From: Nonomuraea fuscirosea
Lineage (GTDB): Bacteria; Actinomycetota; Actinomycetes; Streptosporangiales; Streptosporangiaceae
Direction of reading: 5' to 3'
Length of the DNA: 64,000 nt
Assembly (NCBI RefSeq): GCF_003001935.1
Contig: NZ_PVNG01000020.1
Span: forward strand, 1 to 64,000
The position numbers were made by a program, and so were the translations under genes. Below the pieces are notes generated by a model. That model did not search any database. It had not been told where the DNA came from and was given only the letters and a program-made list of their open reading frames with translations. Positions 17,888 through 26,485 of this stretch are shown in pieces. Positions within the stretch are counted from its first letter, which is position 1, and each line of letters opens with the position of its first letter.

Positions 17888-18658
17888 ATGAAGCACAACA
17901 TCCGCTATGCCGCCGGATCAGACGTGGGCCGTCGCAGGGAGCAGAACGAGGATTCTGGCTATGCGAGCGGCCGGTTGCTCGTGGTGGCTGACGGGATGGG
18001 TGGACACGCGGCCGGCGAGCTGGCGAGCTCGGCGGCGATCGCCGTCATGCGCGAGCTGGATGCCACGCTTCCCGAGACGGGCTCCGACCTGGAGGCGGCG
18101 CTGGAGGGCGCCGTGCACGAGGCGGCCCGAAGGCTGGTCGAGCTGGCCGACATCGACCCCGCGCGCAGGGGGATGGGGACCACGGTGACCGCCATGCTGT
18201 GGGACGGCTACCGGTTCGCCCTGGCTCATCTCGGTGACTCCCGCGGATACTTGCTTCGCGATGGTGCGCTCTACCAGATGACCAAGGATCACACACTTGT
18301 GCAGTCGATGGTGGACGAAGGACGGATAACGGAGGATCAGGCCGCCGTGCACCCCCGTCGTTCCATGGTGCTGCGCGTGCTGGGCAGCGAGGGCAGGGCG
18401 GAGCCGGACATGGCGCTGCGCGAAGCCGAGCCTGATGATCGCTACCTCCTCTGCTCCGACGGGCTCACGACCGTACTCGGGCCCGAGGTCCTGCACGAGG
18501 TGCTGACCACGGTGGCAGACCCGGCCGCGGCCGTCCAGCGCCTGATCGATCTGGCCAACGAGGGCGGCTCGCCGGACAACGTGACCGTGGTCGTGGCCGA
18601 CGTGGTCGCGCCGGGCACGGGGGAGGCGGGCATCTTCCGCGTGGGCGCGGGCGCCTGA
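17888..18658 (+). CDS. PP2C-type serine/threonine protein phosphatase
   Basis: A 256-residue soluble phosphatase of the metal-dependent PPM family. The family motifs are clear: RREQNEDS with the first metal Asp, VVADGMGGH, the AHLGDSRGYL segment, LLCSDGLT and SPDNVTVVV near the end. It reverses Ser/Thr phosphorylation, most plausibly by a Hanks-type kinase such as the one encoded at 14937-15827. There is no ribosome site, but promoter geometry supports a leaderless start. A CHAP-domain gene follows on the same strand. Confidence 0.92.
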   Translation: MKHNIRYAAGSDVGRRREQNEDSGYASGRLLVVADGMGGHAAGELASSAAIAVMRELDATLPETGSDLEAALEGAVHEAARRLVELADIDPARRGMGTTVTAMLWDGYRFALAHLGDSRGYLLRDGALYQMTKDHTLVQSMVDEGRITEDQAAVHPRRSMVLRVLGSEGRAEPDMALREAEPDDRYLLCSDGLTTVLGPEVLHEVLTTVADPAAAVQRLIDLANEGGSPDNVTVVVADVVAPGTGEAGIFRVGAGA

Positions 18659-18701
18659 CCATCGTCGTAGCCCGTCACACCAGCCCCAGCCGTCACTTAG
18701 G

Positions 18702-18711
18702 CGAAATTTCG
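18702..18711. promoter_or_regulatory. CGAAATTTCG palindrome upstream of the CHAP gene
   Basis: A 10-bp perfect palindrome, extendable to AGnCGAAATTTCGnCT, lies 96 bp before the CHAP coding start. It is AT-rich compared with its surroundings and could be an operator. Nothing else supports this. Confidence 0.3.
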
Positions 18712-18806
18712 TCTCATAGCAAGACAACTTCAGAATGACGCGCGCACTTTCCCGACGGCGCTATTACAGTCCATCGTGATTTGTCGGTTTTCTGGGAGGA
18801 GTCACC

Positions 18807-19790
18807 CTGGACCCGATCGCGGACGAGCTGCTGAAGACGGTGCGGCAGGAACTCGGTTACAAGGAGAAGAGCAGCCAGTTCACCAAGTTCGGCCAGTGGT
18901 ACGCGGATCGCGTCCAAGACCCCCAGTATCGTGACGCGCCCTGGTGCGACATGTTCCTCGCCTGGGCCGCGAACAAGTCCGGCCTGTCCGACTACGTCGG
19001 CGAGTTCGCCTGGACGCCCTCCCACGCGGCCTGGTTCATCCAGCAGGGCGCCTGGTCGCAGAAGCCCGAGCCGGGGGCGCTGGTCTTCTACGACTGGCGC
19101 GGCGGCAAGAGCTACAAGGGCATCGACCACGTCGGGGTGGTCGAGCGCGTCAGCGGCAAGAAGATCCACACCATCGAGGCGAACGTCGACCGTGTCTGGC
19201 TCAAGCGCAAGACCAGGGAGACGGACAAGGTCGTCGGGTACGGGTTACCACGCGTGGTCAAGGCCAACGCCGAGAAGCTGGGCGACATCCGCTCGACCGA
19301 GCGCCCGTTCGCGTCGCCGCCGCCCGCGCAGGTCGGGCAGGGCTCGCCGCTGGACGTCTTAGGCACGCCGCCCGCGCTGCTCGCCGCCATGGTGATCATG
19401 ACCATCGTGCTCTCCCTGCGCGTCTCGGGCCGCCGCCGCGGCAACCACCGCCGCCTCAGCTGGGCCTGGCCGCTGCGCCGTCTCACTCCGCCCACGCAGC
19501 CGCCGTCCGGCGCGAAGGTCCCGTCCCCCAGAAACCCGCTCACCCCACCCGCCGCCGACACCGCGAAACCACCCGGCGAGAAGGCGCCGGCCCGCCAGAA
19601 GACTCCGCCTCGCGAACAGACGCCGGCCCGCCAGAAGTCGGCCGCCCGCGAGAAGACTCCGGTGCAGGAGAAGGCGGCGGCCTCCGAGAAGCCCGGTCGT
19701 CCGGTCAGGAGCCGGGTGCCGGCCGGTTCGGGCGGTTCCGCCACCAAGCACCCCACCACGTCGCGACGCAGACCGTACGAACGGGACTGA
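18807..19790 (+). CDS. CHAP-domain cell-wall amidase/peptidase-like protein, probable CTG start
   Basis: About 327 residues. The first 150 are a CHAP cysteine-peptidase domain, with catalytic Cys near 47 (APWCDMF) and His near 108 (GIDHVGVVE). A hydrophobic helix (LLAAMVIMTIVLSL, about 190-205) follows, then a Lys/Pro/Ala-rich basic tail of loose repeats (PARQKTPPREQ). No signal peptide is seen, so topology is uncertain. The first usual start codon, GTG 18840, has no ribosome site and would remove the first conserved helix. In-frame CTG at 18807 has GGGAGGA at 18794-18800, six bases upstream, and gives the natural beginning DPIADELLKTVRQELGY. CHAP domains cleave peptidoglycan peptides or amides. 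Confidence 0.8.
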   Translation: MDPIADELLKTVRQELGYKEKSSQFTKFGQWYADRVQDPQYRDAPWCDMFLAWAANKSGLSDYVGEFAWTPSHAAWFIQQGAWSQKPEPGALVFYDWRGGKSYKGIDHVGVVERVSGKKIHTIEANVDRVWLKRKTRETDKVVGYGLPRVVKANAEKLGDIRSTERPFASPPPAQVGQGSPLDVLGTPPALLAAMVIMTIVLSLRVSGRRRGNHRRLSWAWPLRRLTPPTQPPSGAKVPSPRNPLTPPAADTAKPPGEKAPARQKTPPREQTPARQKSAAREKTPVQEKAAASEKPGRPVRSRVPAGSGGSATKHPTTSRRRPYERD

Positions 19791-19793
19791 CCG

Positions 19794-20846
19794 TCAGGCC
19801 GTCAGGTCGATGACCGTCTTGACATCGTGCTCGGCGGGTTCGAACCCCTCCAGGGCGCGCGTCAGCGGCACCCGCCGCGTGATCAGCCGTTCCAGCCAGG
19901 CCGGCTCCGCCTTGGCCAGCGCCGCCGCCGCGTCGCGGAAGTGCCGCAGGTTCCCGTTCACCGTGCCGAAGATGACGTCGTTCTCCAGCACGATGTCCCG
20001 GTTGATCACGCCGGCGTCCACCCGGTGCGACCGCCCGCCGGGCGAGAGCCCGCACAGGCAGACGATGCCCACGGCGGCGGTGGTGGTCATGGAGTCGATG
20101 ACGAGCGGCCCCGCACCCGTGCACTCGATAATGATGTCCGGCTTGGCGTCGGCGAACTCCCGCAGCGACGAGCCGGAGTGGTACGTCCCGCCCATGGCCT
20201 CCACCAGGCTCGACTTGAGCCCGGGGCCGGCCCGGTCGAGGACGTGCACCTCCAGCCCGCGCTGGCGCCCGAGCAGCGCCGCCAGCAGCCCGATCGGCCC
20301 GGCGCCGGTGACCAGCAGCGTGCGCGGCTCGAACCAGGACCGCGCGCCGATCCGCTCGATCTGCTCCCACGCCTTGGCGACCACCGACGCGGGCTCGACC
20401 AGCACGCCGACGCTCTCCAGCGAGCGGTCCACCTTCACGGCGTAGGCGGCCTCGACCGTCCAGCGCTCGCTGCCGAACCCGTCGAGCTCCTTGATGCCGC
20501 GCTCGGTGTAGCCGCCGTTGCGGCACATGTCGAACTCGCCCCGCCCGCAGGCTCCGCACGGCACCGGGTCGGGACGGCGGACGACGCCGACCACGAGATC
20601 CCCGGGCGAGAACGCGGACCCGTCGGGGGCTTCGAGCACCCGGCCGAGCGACTCGTGGCCGATGACCATGCGCTCCTCGCCCGGCGGCGGCCAGCCGTAG
20701 TCGGCGGCGAGCAGCTCCCTGTCGGTCCCGCAGATGCCGAGGGCCAGCCCCTCGACGAGCAGCTCGCCCTGACCCGGCCGCGGGTCGGGCACCTCCAGCA
20801 CGTCGAGCGTGCCTTTACTCCCCGGTACGAACGTCAGCGCGCGCAT
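19794..20846 (-). CDS. MDR-family glucose 1-dehydrogenase-like oxidoreductase
   Basis: A 350-residue zinc-dependent medium-chain dehydrogenase. Residues include the catalytic-zinc Cys in GICGTD, GHE, the structural-zinc Cys set around PCGACGRGEFDMC and the nucleotide-binding VTGAGPIGLL. RNGGYTERGI and VNGNLRHFRDA are characteristic of glucose 1-dehydrogenases that make glucono-lactone with NAD(P). ATG 20846 has GAGGAGG 8 bases upstream. It ends three bases from the convergent CHAP gene, leaving no space for a terminator. The substrate may be another aldose. Confidence 0.8.
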   Translation of the reverse strand: MRALTFVPGSKGTLDVLEVPDPRPGQGELLVEGLALGICGTDRELLAADYGWPPPGEERMVIGHESLGRVLEAPDGSAFSPGDLVVGVVRRPDPVPCGACGRGEFDMCRNGGYTERGIKELDGFGSERWTVEAAYAVKVDRSLESVGVLVEPASVVAKAWEQIERIGARSWFEPRTLLVTGAGPIGLLAALLGRQRGLEVHVLDRAGPGLKSSLVEAMGGTYHSGSSLREFADAKPDIIIECTGAGPLVIDSMTTTAAVGIVCLCGLSPGGRSHRVDAGVINRDIVLENDVIFGTVNGNLRHFRDAAAALAKAEPAWLERLITRRVPLTRALEGFEPAEHDVKTVIDLTA

Positions 20847-20907
20847 CGCCGCCACCTCCTCGCCAGGGCCCTACCCACGCTGCCCCCCTCAACCTCGCGC
20901 TTGGGAA

Positions 20908-20927
20908 ATAGTAGGACGTCCTAGTAT
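20908..20927 (+). promoter_or_regulatory. palindromic operator overlapping the icmF promoter
   Basis: ATAGTAGGACGTCCTAGTAT is symmetric except for one base pair; its core TAGGACGTCCTA is a perfect 12-bp palindrome. Its right end TAGTAT (20922-20927) is a good -10 box, so binding would block transcription of the mutase gene 38 bp downstream. The site resembles GntR- or TetR-type operators for acyl-CoA genes; the regulator is not in the window. Confidence 0.6.
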
Positions 20928-20964
20928 CTTCGTAGGTGAAGCCTCCACGAAGGAGTGATCAGGC

Positions 20965-23900
20965 GTGCACGTCCCGCGACACCCCGTCCGTTTCGTGACC
21001 GCCGCGGCCCTGTTCGACGGGCATGACGCGGCGATCAACATCATGCGGCGCATCCTCCAGTCCCAGGGTGCCGAGGTCATCCACCTCGGGCACAACCGGT
21101 CGGTCGACGAGATCGTCACCGCCGCGATCCAGGAGGACGTCCAGGGGGTGGCGATCAGCTCCTACCAGGGTGGGCACGTGGAGTTCTTCACCTACCTGGT
21201 GGACCTGTTGCGCGAGCGTGGCGCCGGCCACGTGAAGGTGTACGGCGGCGGCGGGGGCGTGATCGTCCCCGAGGAGATCGAGCTGCTGCACTCGCGCGGC
21301 GTCACCCGGATCTTCTCGCCCGAGGACGGCCAGCGCTACGGCCTGCCCGGCATGATCAACAAGCTGATCGAGGAGTGCGACGCCGAGCTGGACGACCCGC
21401 CCCCCGTGGAGGCCGTGGTCTCGGGCGACCAGGCGGCGCTGGCCCGCGCGATCACCCTGATCGAGAGCGGCCGCGCCCCCGCCGAGCTGCTGGCCGGCCT
21501 GGCCACGGAGCGGCGCGCGCCCGTCCTCGGCATCACCGGCACCGGCGGCTCGGGCAAGTCCTCGCTCACCGACGAGTTGGTCCGCAGGTTCCGGGTGGAC
21601 AACGACGACAAGCTGCGCATCGCGATCATCGCCATCGACCCGACCCGCAGGCGCGGCGGCGGCGCGCTGCTCGGCGACCGCATCAGGATGAACAGCCTGG
21701 GCCCCCAGACCTACTTCCGCTCCCTGGCCACCAGGGGCGCGGCCAACGAGGTGCCCGCCTGCCTCGACGACGTGATCAACGCCTGCCGCGCGGCCGGCTA
21801 CGACCTGGTCATCGTGGAGACGCCCGGCATCGGCCAGGGCGACGCGGGCATCGTGCCGCACGTGGATGTGCCGATCTACGTGATGACGCCCGAGTTCGGG
21901 GCGGCCTCCCAGCTGGAGAAGATCGACATGCTCGACTTCGCCGAGGCCGTGGTGATCAACAAGTACGAGCGGCGCGGCGCCGAGGACGCCCTGCGCGACG
22001 TGCGCCGCCAGCTCGTCCGCAACCGCGAGGCGTTCGGCGTCTCACCCGACGACATGCCGGTCTTCGGCACCATCGCCGCCCGCTTCAACGACGCCGGGGT
22101 CACCGCCCTCTACCACCACCTCAAGCCCCTCCTCCCGACCGGTGCGAGCCCCGGCCTGCTGGCGCCGGTCCAGGGCCGCACCTCGCAGGCGTCGGCCGCC
22201 ATCGTCCCGCCCGCCAGGGTGCGCTACCTGGCCGACATCGCCGAGACCGTGCGCGGCTACCACACCGAGACGCTGGCCCAGGCCGAGGTGGCCCGCCGCC
22301 GCCAGCAGCTGGCCGCCGTACGCGACCTGCTCAGCGAGGAGGGCGCGCGGGAGGCCGTCCGCGTCGAGGGTGAGCTGTCGGAGGAGAGCCGCGCGCTGCT
22401 CGACGGCTGGCCCGCCGTCAAGGAGCGCTACCGCGCGGACGAGCTGGTCGTGAAGGTACGCGACCGCGAGATCCACACCCCGCTCTGGCGCGAGACGCTG
22501 TCCGGCAACCGCATCCCCAGGGTGGCCCTGCCCCGCTACACCGACCACGGCGACCTGCTGCGCTTCCTGCGCTCGGAGAACCTGCCGGGGATGTTCCCGT
22601 TCACCGCCGGGGTGTTCCCGTTCAAGCGCGACGATGAGGATCCGACCAGGATGTTCGCCGGCGAGGGCGACCCGTTCCGCACCAACAGGCGCTTCAAGCT
22701 GCTGTCCGAGGGACAGCCCGCGACCAGGCTGTCCACCGCGTTCGACTCGGTCACGCTGTACGGCAACGACCCCGACCTGCGCCCCGACATCTACGGCAAG
22801 GTCGGCACCTCGGGCGTCTCGATCGCCACGCTCGACGACATGAAGGTGCTCTACGACGGGTTCGACCTGGCCGCGCCGAACACGTCGGTGTCGATGACGA
22901 TCAACGGCCCGGCCCCCACGATCCTGGCCTTCTACCTCAACGCGGCCGTCGACCAGGCCCTCGACCGCTTCCGCGGCGAGCAGGGCCGCGACCCCGACGA
23001 GGCCGAGGCACGCGAGCTGCGCGCCCGCACGCTGTCCACGGTCAGGGGCACGGTGCAGGCCGACATCCTCAAGGAGGACCAGGGGCAGAACACCTGCATC
23101 TTCTCCACGGAGTTCAGCCTGCGGATGATGGCCGACATCCAGGAATGGTTCATCGCCAACGGGGTCAGGAACTTCTACTCGGTCTCGATCTCCGGCTACC
23201 ACATCGCCGAGGCCGGGGCCAATCCGATCAGCCAGCTCGCGTTCACGCTGGCCAACGGCTTCACCTACGTGGAGGCGTACCTGGCCAGAGGCATGAAGAT
23301 CGACGACTTCGCGCCGAACCTGTCGTTCTTCTTCTCCAACGGCATGGACCCGGAGTACAGCGTGCTCGGACGGGTGGCCCGCCGGATCTGGGCGGTGGCG
23401 ATGCGCGAGCGCTACGGCGCGGGCGAGCGCTCGCAGAAGCTGAAGTACCACGTGCAGACCTCGGGCCGGTCCCTGCACGCCCAGGAGATGAACTTCAACG
23501 ACATCCGCACCACCCTCCAGGCCCTGATCGCCGTCTACGACAACTGCAACAGCCTGCACACCAACGCCTTCGACGAGGCCGTGACCACTCCCTCGGCCGA
23601 CTCGGTGCGCCGCGCCATGGCCATCCAGCTCATCATCAACCGCGAGTGGGGGCTGGCCAGGAACGAGAACCCGTTGCAGGGCGCGTTCATCATCGAAGAG
23701 CTCACCGACCTGGTGGAGGAGGCGGTGCTGAGCGAGTTCGAACGGCTGTCGGACCGGGGTGGCGTGCTCGGCGCGATGGAGACGGGCTACCAGCGCGGCA
23801 AGATCCAGGACGAGTCCATGCTGTACGAGATGCGCAAGCACGACGGCTCGCTGCCGATCGTCGGCGTCAACACCTTCCGCAACCCGCGCGGTGAGGACGA

Positions 23901-24150
23901 GGCCGAGCCGCACCAGGTGGAGCTGGCCAGGGGCACCGAGGAGGAGAAGCGCTCGCAGCTCGACCGGCTGCACGCCTTCCACGAGCGCAACCGCTCGGAG
24001 GCGCCGGCCGAGCTGGCCCGGCTGCGGGACGTGGCGATGTCGGACGGGAACGCGTTCGAGGTGCTGATGGAGGCGGCCAGGGTCTGCTCGCTCGGCCAGA
24101 TCACCGACGCCCTCTTCGAGGCGGGCGGCCAGTACCGCCGCAACGTCTGA
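20965..24150 (+). CDS. icmF: fused isobutyryl-CoA mutase IcmF
   Basis: A 1061-residue coenzyme-B12 enzyme that interconverts isobutyryl-CoA and n-butyryl-CoA. Domain order is the IcmF one: a B12-binding domain (residues 1-140, with the lower-ligand His in DGHDAAIN), a MeaI/MeaB-type GTPase chaperone (P-loop GTGGSGKSS near 190), then the mutase barrel (about 500-1061, with the family segment FPFTAGVFPFKR). Length is normal. The start GTG 20965 has GAAGGAG 9 bases upstream. It links valine and branched-chain fatty acid metabolism to butyryl-CoA and polyketide precursors. The palindrome at -1 to -40 suggests control by an acyl-CoA-responsive repressor. Confidence 0.96.
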   Translation: MHVPRHPVRFVTAAALFDGHDAAINIMRRILQSQGAEVIHLGHNRSVDEIVTAAIQEDVQGVAISSYQGGHVEFFTYLVDLLRERGAGHVKVYGGGGGVIVPEEIELLHSRGVTRIFSPEDGQRYGLPGMINKLIEECDAELDDPPPVEAVVSGDQAALARAITLIESGRAPAELLAGLATERRAPVLGITGTGGSGKSSLTDELVRRFRVDNDDKLRIAIIAIDPTRRRGGGALLGDRIRMNSLGPQTYFRSLATRGAANEVPACLDDVINACRAAGYDLVIVETPGIGQGDAGIVPHVDVPIYVMTPEFGAASQLEKIDMLDFAEAVVINKYERRGAEDALRDVRRQLVRNREAFGVSPDDMPVFGTIAARFNDAGVTALYHHLKPLLPTGASPGLLAPVQGRTSQASAAIVPPARVRYLADIAETVRGYHTETLAQAEVARRRQQLAAVRDLLSEEGAREAVRVEGELSEESRALLDGWPAVKERYRADELVVKVRDREIHTPLWRETLSGNRIPRVALPRYTDHGDLLRFLRSENLPGMFPFTAGVFPFKRDDEDPTRMFAGEGDPFRTNRRFKLLSEGQPATRLSTAFDSVTLYGNDPDLRPDIYGKVGTSGVSIATLDDMKVLYDGFDLAAPNTSVSMTINGPAPTILAFYLNAAVDQALDRFRGEQGRDPDEAEARELRARTLSTVRGTVQADILKEDQGQNTCIFSTEFSLRMMADIQEWFIANGVRNFYSVSISGYHIAEAGANPISQLAFTLANGFTYVEAYLARGMKIDDFAPNLSFFFSNGMDPEYSVLGRVARRIWAVAMRERYGAGERSQKLKYHVQTSGRSLHAQEMNFNDIRTTLQALIAVYDNCNSLHTNAFDEAVTTPSADSVRRAMAIQLIINREWGLARNENPLQGAFIIEELTDLVEEAVLSEFERLSDRGGVLGAMETGYQRGKIQDESMLYEMRKHDGSLPIVGVNTFRNPRGEDEAEPHQVELARGTEEEKRSQLDRLHAFHERNRSEAPAELARLRDVAMSDGNAFEVLMEAARVCSLGQITDALFEAGGQYRRNV

Positions 24151-24234
24151 CCGAGCCGGGTGCCGTGAGGGGTCCGGACATGGGACGCCGATAGGATCAC
24201 GGTTCTGGGGAAATTCCGTATTCTGGAGGATTTC

Positions 24235-24735
24235 ATGTCCGACGTCACCCTCAGGGGTAACCCGATCACGGTCGGCGGCACCTTCCCGAAGCCCGGCGAC
24301 AGCGCGCCGGCCTTCCGCCTCGTGGGCTCCGACCTGTCCGATCGCTCGCTCGACGACTTCGGTCAGAAGACCAAGGTCCTCAACATCTTCCCGAGCGTCG
24401 ACACCGGCGTCTGCGCCGCCTCGGTGCGCCGCTTCAACCAGGTGGCCGGTGAACACCCCGACGTGGCCGTGCTCTGCGTCTCGGCGGATCTGCCCTTCGC
24501 CCAGGGCCGGTTCTGCGGCGCCGAGGGCCTGGAGAACGTGACCATGCTCTCGCTCATGCGCGGCCGCGAGTTCCTCGCCGACTACGGCGTGGCGCAGGAG
24601 TCGGGCCCGATGGTCGGGCTGGCCGCCCGCGCGGTGGTCGTGCTCGACGGCGACAACAAGGTGATCTACTCCGAGTTGGTGCCCGAGATCTCCCAGGAGC
24701 CCGACTACGACAGCGCGCTGTCCGCCCTCAAGTGA
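24235..24735 (+). CDS. tpx: thiol peroxidase (Tpx)
   Basis: A 166-residue peroxiredoxin of the Tpx subfamily. The peroxidatic Cys is in PSVDTGVC (near residue 60) and the resolving Cys is in RFCGAEGL (near 94), the Tpx spacing. It reduces hydroperoxides in the cytoplasm at the expense of thioredoxin. CTGGAGGA lies 7 bases before the ATG. Length is normal. Confidence 0.96.
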   Translation: MSDVTLRGNPITVGGTFPKPGDSAPAFRLVGSDLSDRSLDDFGQKTKVLNIFPSVDTGVCAASVRRFNQVAGEHPDVAVLCVSADLPFAQGRFCGAEGLENVTMLSLMRGREFLADYGVAQESGPMVGLAARAVVVLDGDNKVIYSELVPEISQEPDYDSALSALK

Positions 24736-24763
24736 GCCGCCCTCAAGGGAGCCACTGCTGAGT

Positions 24764-24795
24764 GAGCCGCCCGCGTACGTCGCGGGCGGCGGCTC
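24764..24795. terminator. hairpin between tpx and the convergent methyltransferase gene
   Basis: GAGCCGCCCGCG pairs with CGCGGGCGGCGGCTC across a 5-base loop, with a small bulge. It overlaps the last two bases of the minus-strand gene. Confidence 0.5.
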
Positions 24796-25597
24796 AGCCC
24801 TTGATGCCCACGCCGCACAGGGCGAGCGACGACTGCGGGCCCGCGGCGAAGTCCACCACGTCCGGCAGATCGGGCCGCCACTGCGGTAACCACACCAGAC
24901 CCGGGTCCACCAGCTCGAACCCCTCGAACAGCTCGCCGATCCGGGCACGGTCGCGCACGGTGAGCGGCAGGCCGGCGCTCCGGTAGACCTCGGTGCACCG
25001 CTCGACCGCCGCCGGGCGGGCCTCGCTGGTGCCGTGGGACATGACCAGGAAGCTCCCGGGTGCCATGGCCGCACGCAGCGCCGCGATGATCTCGCCGGGC
25101 CGTTCGGAGTCGGTGATGTGGTGCATGACCGCCACCAGCAGCACCCCCACCGGACGGCTGAAGTCGATCGCCCCCAGCACGGCGGGATCGCGCAGGATCG
25201 CCTCGGGCCCGCGCAGGTCGCCCTCGACGACGGTCGTGCCGCCCTGGCCCTCCAGCAGCGCGCGGGCGTGCACCAGCACCACCGGATCGTGGTCGACGTA
25301 GACCACCCTGGCCCCGGGATCGACCTCCTGCGCGACCTCGTGCACGTTGCCCGGCCCCGGCAGGCCGGTGCCGAGATCGAGGAACTGGGTGATGCCGCTC
25401 CCGGCCAGATGGCGCACCGCCCGGCCGAGAAACGCCCGGTTGGCCCGCGCCGCCGCGGGTAACTCGGGAGCCACCTCCAGGATCTTCTCCGCCGCCGCGC
25501 GGTCGGCCGCGAAGTTGTCCTTTCCGCCGAGGAAGTAGTCGTAGAGCCTGGCCACGCTGGGCGTGCTGGGATCGAAGCCGAGTGACTCCCGCTCCAA
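24794..25597 (-). CDS. SAM-dependent methyltransferase-like protein (actinobacterial DUF574 family)
   Basis: About 267 residues. The beginning PSTPSVARLYDYFLGGKDNF and the SAM-binding FLDLGTGLPGPGNVHEVA followed by VVYVDHDPVVL match a family that is highly expanded in filamentous actinomycetes. Acceptor substrates are unknown. Two TTG starts are possible. The one at 25597 has GGGGGA six bases upstream and is preferred; the one at 25615 adds six residues. The protein appears cytoplasmic. Confidence 0.82.
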   Translation of the reverse strand: MERESLGFDPSTPSVARLYDYFLGGKDNFAADRAAAEKILEVAPELPAAARANRAFLGRAVRHLAGSGITQFLDLGTGLPGPGNVHEVAQEVDPGARVVYVDHDPVVLVHARALLEGQGGTTVVEGDLRGPEAILRDPAVLGAIDFSRPVGVLLVAVMHHITDSERPGEIIAALRAAMAPGSFLVMSHGTSEARPAAVERCTEVYRSAGLPLTVRDRARIGELFEGFELVDPGLVWLPQWRPDLPDVVDFAAGPQSSLALCGVGIKG

Positions 25598-25683
25598 CCG
25601 TGGTCCCCCGATCAACGAGTTAACGATCTTTGGCCAGGAGTCTACGGAGGCCGACCGACATTCGCAGGATCTAGGCTGCTTAC

Positions 25684-26430
25684 GTGGACGACCTCGGCGT
25701 GCCTGTGCAGATCCCCGAGTCCGTGAGCCGGATCGTGTCCCTGGTGCCGTCGCTGACCGAGTCGGTCGCGGCGACCCTGCCGGGGGCGCTGGTGGGCGCG
25801 ACCGACTGGTGCTCGCACCCGGCCGATCTCGACGTGGCCAGGGTCAGGGGCACCAAGAACCCCGACCTCGACGCGATCAGGCGGCTACGGCCCGACGTGG
25901 TGCTGGCCAACGCCGAGGAGAACCGCGCGCCCGACATCGAGGCCCTGCGGGAGTCGGGGATCGCGGTGTGGGTGACGAAGATCGAGACGGTGGCGGAGGC
26001 GTTCGCGTCGCTGGAGCGCATGTTCGCCCTCGCCTGCCGGACAGAGCCGCCCGGGTGGCTGGCGGCGGCGCGGGAGGCGTGGCGGGCGCCGTACGAGGGG
26101 GCGCGGCGGACGGCGATCGTGCCGATCTGGCGGCGGCCGTGGATGGTCGTGGGCCGCGACACGTTCACCGGCGACGTGCTGCGCCGGCTCGGCGTGGACA
26201 ACCTGTACGCCGGCCATCCCGAGCGCTACCCGAAGATCCCGCTCGCCGAGCTGACCTCACGCCGCCCCGACCTGGTGGTCCTGCCCGACGAGCCCTACGC
26301 CTTCAGCGCGACCGACGGCCCCGAGTCGTTCCCCGGCCTGACCTGCGCTCCCGTCAGCGGCCGGCTCCTCACCTGGTACGGCCCCTCCCTCGTGCACGCC
26401 CCCGAGACCCTGTGCCACGCCCTCACCTGA
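25684..26430 (+). CDS. BtuF-like helical-backbone metal-receptor protein without signal peptide
   Basis: A 248-residue protein of the fold used by cobalamin and siderophore binding proteins (SRIVSLVPSLTESVAAT, then KNPDLDAIRRLRPDVVLAN). It has no signal peptide or lipobox, and no permease or ATPase gene is near, so it is probably cytoplasmic and not an importer component. The start GTG 25684 sits 6 bases after TAGGCT, consistent with a leaderless transcript. Ligand unknown; B12 or a metal chelate is possible given icmF nearby, but that is speculation. Confidence 0.75.
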   Translation: MDDLGVPVQIPESVSRIVSLVPSLTESVAATLPGALVGATDWCSHPADLDVARVRGTKNPDLDAIRRLRPDVVLANAEENRAPDIEALRESGIAVWVTKIETVAEAFASLERMFALACRTEPPGWLAAAREAWRAPYEGARRTAIVPIWRRPWMVVGRDTFTGDVLRRLGVDNLYAGHPERYPKIPLAELTSRRPDLVVLPDEPYAFSATDGPESFPGLTCAPVSGRLLTWYGPSLVHAPETLCHALT

Positions 26431-26485
26431 CCGGGACGCAGGGCCGGGCCGACTCGGGTCGCGGCCGGGCGCGTCGAGGCCGCGG

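Noticed and set aside
22042..25074. Very long open frame on the minus strand opposite icmF and tpx
   Set aside because: It is the antisense shadow of strongly GC3-biased genes, has no family motif and no ribosome site, and crosses several real genes.
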